A model generated the notes under the pieces. That model was not told where the DNA came from and searched no databases. It worked only from the letters and a program-made list of their open reading frames with translations. A stretch of 64,000 nt of DNA from an uncultured Flavobacterium sp. Its GTDB lineage: Bacteria > Bacteroidota > Bacteroidia > Flavobacteriales > Flavobacteriaceae. The position numbers were made by a program, and so were the translations under genes. Shown here one piece after another: positions 62,338-64,000 of the stretch. The stretch lies in contig NZ_CAMLDD010000001.1 in the NCBI RefSeq assembly GCF_946478785.1, forward strand, positions 124,001-188,000, given 5' to 3'. Each line of letters starts with the position of its first letter. The first letter of the stretch is position 1.

Positions 62338-63999
62338 TTAATAAGGCCAGTTTACATGCAGGGGTTTGCTCATCCAGGGATATTTTATGATGGAAAAAGC
62401 AAAAGGCGATTTGTTGATTAATACATCATACGCTCTCTTCTCTACTGTAAGTTCCCATCTGTCTTCTAATTCTGTCAGGATACCGTCACGCACAAGCCAG
62501 TTTCCCCTAAAACCATCTACAGAGCAATCTCCAATTACATCCCAATAAGAAATTGCTGCCGAGATCAAACCGTTAATTAATATTTTATTTTCTTCCGAAA
62601 TTTCGATTCCATCAGGTATGGCATGCATCATCGATAATCCGCACAATACTTTATTAAGGGGTAAATAGGCTTCTTCGGTTTTCGGTAACCCGGTAACCAC
62701 ATATTGAAGGTATTGTGCAGCACGAATCTGATTTTCTACACTGGTAAATTCGTTATCGACGACCAATTTAAGCCTCTCAAACAGCATGACGATATAATTG
62801 TTCAGGATTACAATTCCGGCATTTCTTACCGCAATACCTTCTTTAATAGGGTGTTTTGTTATTTTACTCATATTTATTGTTTTTATTTTCTCAAGTATTT
62901 CAATATTGTTTGAGATTTGCACAACTTGTTTTTCCTTCTTATTAACTTCTCGGAAACTAAGCTGTAACGACAATGGAAATTGATGAATATGATTTTCAAT
63001 ATCCATCAGGAAATCTTTCTTTGAAATGCCTTTTTTGGTCACGGCCTCCCAAATAAGTTCATTCCAGATTTTATCAACTGAAATGAGTTTCCAGTTGTCA
63101 TTTGCCGACGCTTTTAGCAGTTTTCTCAATAGCAGGGTTTGTATATCTTTTGAAGCTATTCCTTTAAAAGTAATTGTCCCTAAAGCATGATGGAATTTCT
63201 TCAGGATTTTCAGGTACGATTCCCTGTTTTTATCCAAATGGCCAATTCCTTCACATAGAGTATCAAAATTAATAGTGCGGCTAAGCCAGTCTATTTGTGC
63301 CTCTGCAATGAACTCTTTTTTAATAACCCTAAAAAAATCTTTGGGATGGTGTGCTATAATTTCGTTGAGCAATTCTTTTATCTCCAATTTTCCTGCAATA
63401 TGTAGGCCGTCAGGAATTTGCTTTTTACAGATAATGAGTGAAAACCATTCCTGTTCTTCTTTTGCAGTAAGCTTATTTCCTGAAAATAAAGGATTTTTTG
63501 AGGTTTTTGTGTCCAAAATAATAGTGTCTTTAACGGCACTCTCTAATGAAGGAATTTCTATAAATGAAGCCTTAACAGCATTTTTAAAATCCATCTGTTT
63601 AAGAAGTCTTATTTCTTTTGTTAACTTATTCTTAGTAGTAACAGAATTTGCTTTTATAAAAATAGCCAGTGCTTTTTCCAGCATTTTTTCAAACAAAATT
63701 TCGTTCCCTTTATACGATGGATATTTTAAAACAGTAATCCAGAACAACTCATTCAGTTCACAAATTAGTTCGGTTTTTGAGACTGTTTTTATTTTTTTTT
63801 CCAGCGTAGCCGAATGTCTTTTTACCCAGTTATTCTTTAAAAACATTCCGTTCTTTAAAAAATAATTCATGATATTTTCACCCTGCTTATCGTCTTGCTT
63901 TCGCAATAAAGAAAACTTTGGATCATCAAAATTAAGAATCAATAGATGAGATAATTCCGATTGTGCTTCTTGTGATGTGCTCTGAATTAATAATGCAAG
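62338..63999 (-). CDS. Contractile injection system tape-measure protein, 5' end outside the window
   Basis: At least 553 residues are visible. The frame is open to the window edge (19 codons beyond the TTG at 63942), so the N-terminus is missing. The C-terminal 190 residues match the CIS tape-measure domain: V-R-N-A-G-I-V-I-L-N-N-Y-I, R-A-A-Q-Y-L-Q-Y-V-V-T-G, L-N-K-V-L-C-G-L, and the end W-E-L-T-V-E-K-R-A-Y-D-V-L...Y-P-W-M. This protein sets the length of the particle in Afp/PVC-type systems. It anchors the whole minus-strand region as an eCIS operon, whose sheath, tube and baseplate genes should lie to the right. Confidence 0.88.
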   Translation of the reverse strand, partial: LALLIQSTSQEAQSELSHLLILNFDDPKFSLLRKQDDKQGENIMNYFLKNGMFLKNNWVKRHSATLEKKIKTVSKTELICELNELFWITVLKYPSYKGNEILFEKMLEKALAIFIKANSVTTKNKLTKEIRLLKQMDFKNAVKASFIEIPSLESAVKDTIILDTKTSKNPLFSGNKLTAKEEQEWFSLIICKKQIPDGLHIAGKLEIKELLNEIIAHHPKDFFRVIKKEFIAEAQIDWLSRTINFDTLCEGIGHLDKNRESYLKILKKFHHALGTITFKGIASKDIQTLLLRKLLKASANDNWKLISVDKIWNELIWEAVTKKGISKKDFLMDIENHIHQFPLSLQLSFREVNKKEKQVVQISNNIEILEKIKTINMSKITKHPIKEGIAVRNAGIVILNNYIVMLFERLKLVVDNEFTSVENQIRAAQYLQYVVTGLPKTEEAYLPLNKVLCGLSMMHAIPDGIEISEENKILINGLISAAISYWDVIGDCSVDGFRGNWLVRDGILTELEDRWELTVEKRAYDVLINKSPFAFSIIKYPWMSKPLHVNWPY

Positions 64000-64000
64000 T

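Noticed and set aside
51985..64000. Type VI secretion system
   Set aside because: No membrane complex genes (TssJLM) are seen; tape-measure C-terminal domain, Afp15-like ATPase and DUF4157 cargo fit an extracellular contractile injection system better.
1..64000. CRISPR arrays, rRNA and tRNA genes
   Set aside because: No regularly spaced repeats and no recognisable tRNA or rRNA sequence were seen on reading.

Overview
The window looks like the chromosome of a flavobacterium (Bacteroidota), most likely Flavobacterium or a close relative. It is AT-rich throughout. It carries a SusC/SusD polysaccharide-utilisation locus, PcfJ/PcfK-type mobile-element genes, many secreted proteins with short MKK-type signal peptides, and lipoproteins with acidic residues after the lipobox cysteine. 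The genus is an inference; no rRNA or tRNA gene was seen.

Region 1 (about 1-20.4 kb) is accessory DNA. It starts with the tail of a coiled-coil protein. Next is a three-gene minus-strand operon in which two products carry HEPN-type R-x4/5-H motifs and the third is a small membrane protein. A relic of a conjugative-element backbone follows (SSB, a DUF7222-like protein, PcfK, PcfJ, RadC). Then comes a plus-strand defence island: Hachiman (HamA DUF1837 nuclease plus HamB helicase), a DUF4365-like nuclease protein, an overlapping pair of a PIN-domain RNase and a 999-residue helical protein of unknown family, and a 1083-residue helicase with a C-terminal PD-(D/E)xK-like domain. The right side ends in two decayed copies of a tyrosine-recombinase catalytic domain (20.0-20.4 kb), which I take as an old element boundary.

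Region 2 (20.5-46.4 kb) is mostly host genes. It holds a lipoprotein, CorA, Pta-AckA (acetyl-CoA to acetate with ATP formation) and a DUF3995 membrane protein. The utilisation locus follows: a membrane sensor with a LuxR-type HTH, SusC, SusD, a GH144 endo-beta-1,2-glucanase candidate, a GH3 beta-glucosidase and a GH43-like secreted protein. The GH144 plus GH3 pairing points to beta-1,2-glucan. After it come an M28 peptidase, a Coq4-like protein with twin upstream palindromes, a TlpA-like thioredoxin, a PemK/MazF-like pair and a LacI regulator.

Region 3 (46.4-51.7 kb, minus strand) is a likely four-gene operon: ankyrin protein, DUF2271, PepSY-flavodoxin reductase, ApbE. This looks like a flavin-dependent envelope redox system.

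Region 4 (52-64 kb, minus strand) is the downstream half of an extracellular contractile injection system (eCIS) locus. It runs from a CIS tape-measure protein (cut by the window edge) through two coiled-coil proteins, an unknown protein, an AAA+ ATPase and a small unknown protein to three candidate cargo proteins. Two cargos have a DUF4157 metallopeptidase-like domain: one ends in a nucleotide-deaminase-like domain (HAE...CxxC), the other in a hydrophobic, possibly pore-forming domain. The third cargo keeps only the shared N-terminal leader, which suggests that the leader rather than DUF4157 is the loading tag. The best candidates for undescribed biology are this cargo array, the PIN/999-residue pair and the double-HEPN operon.
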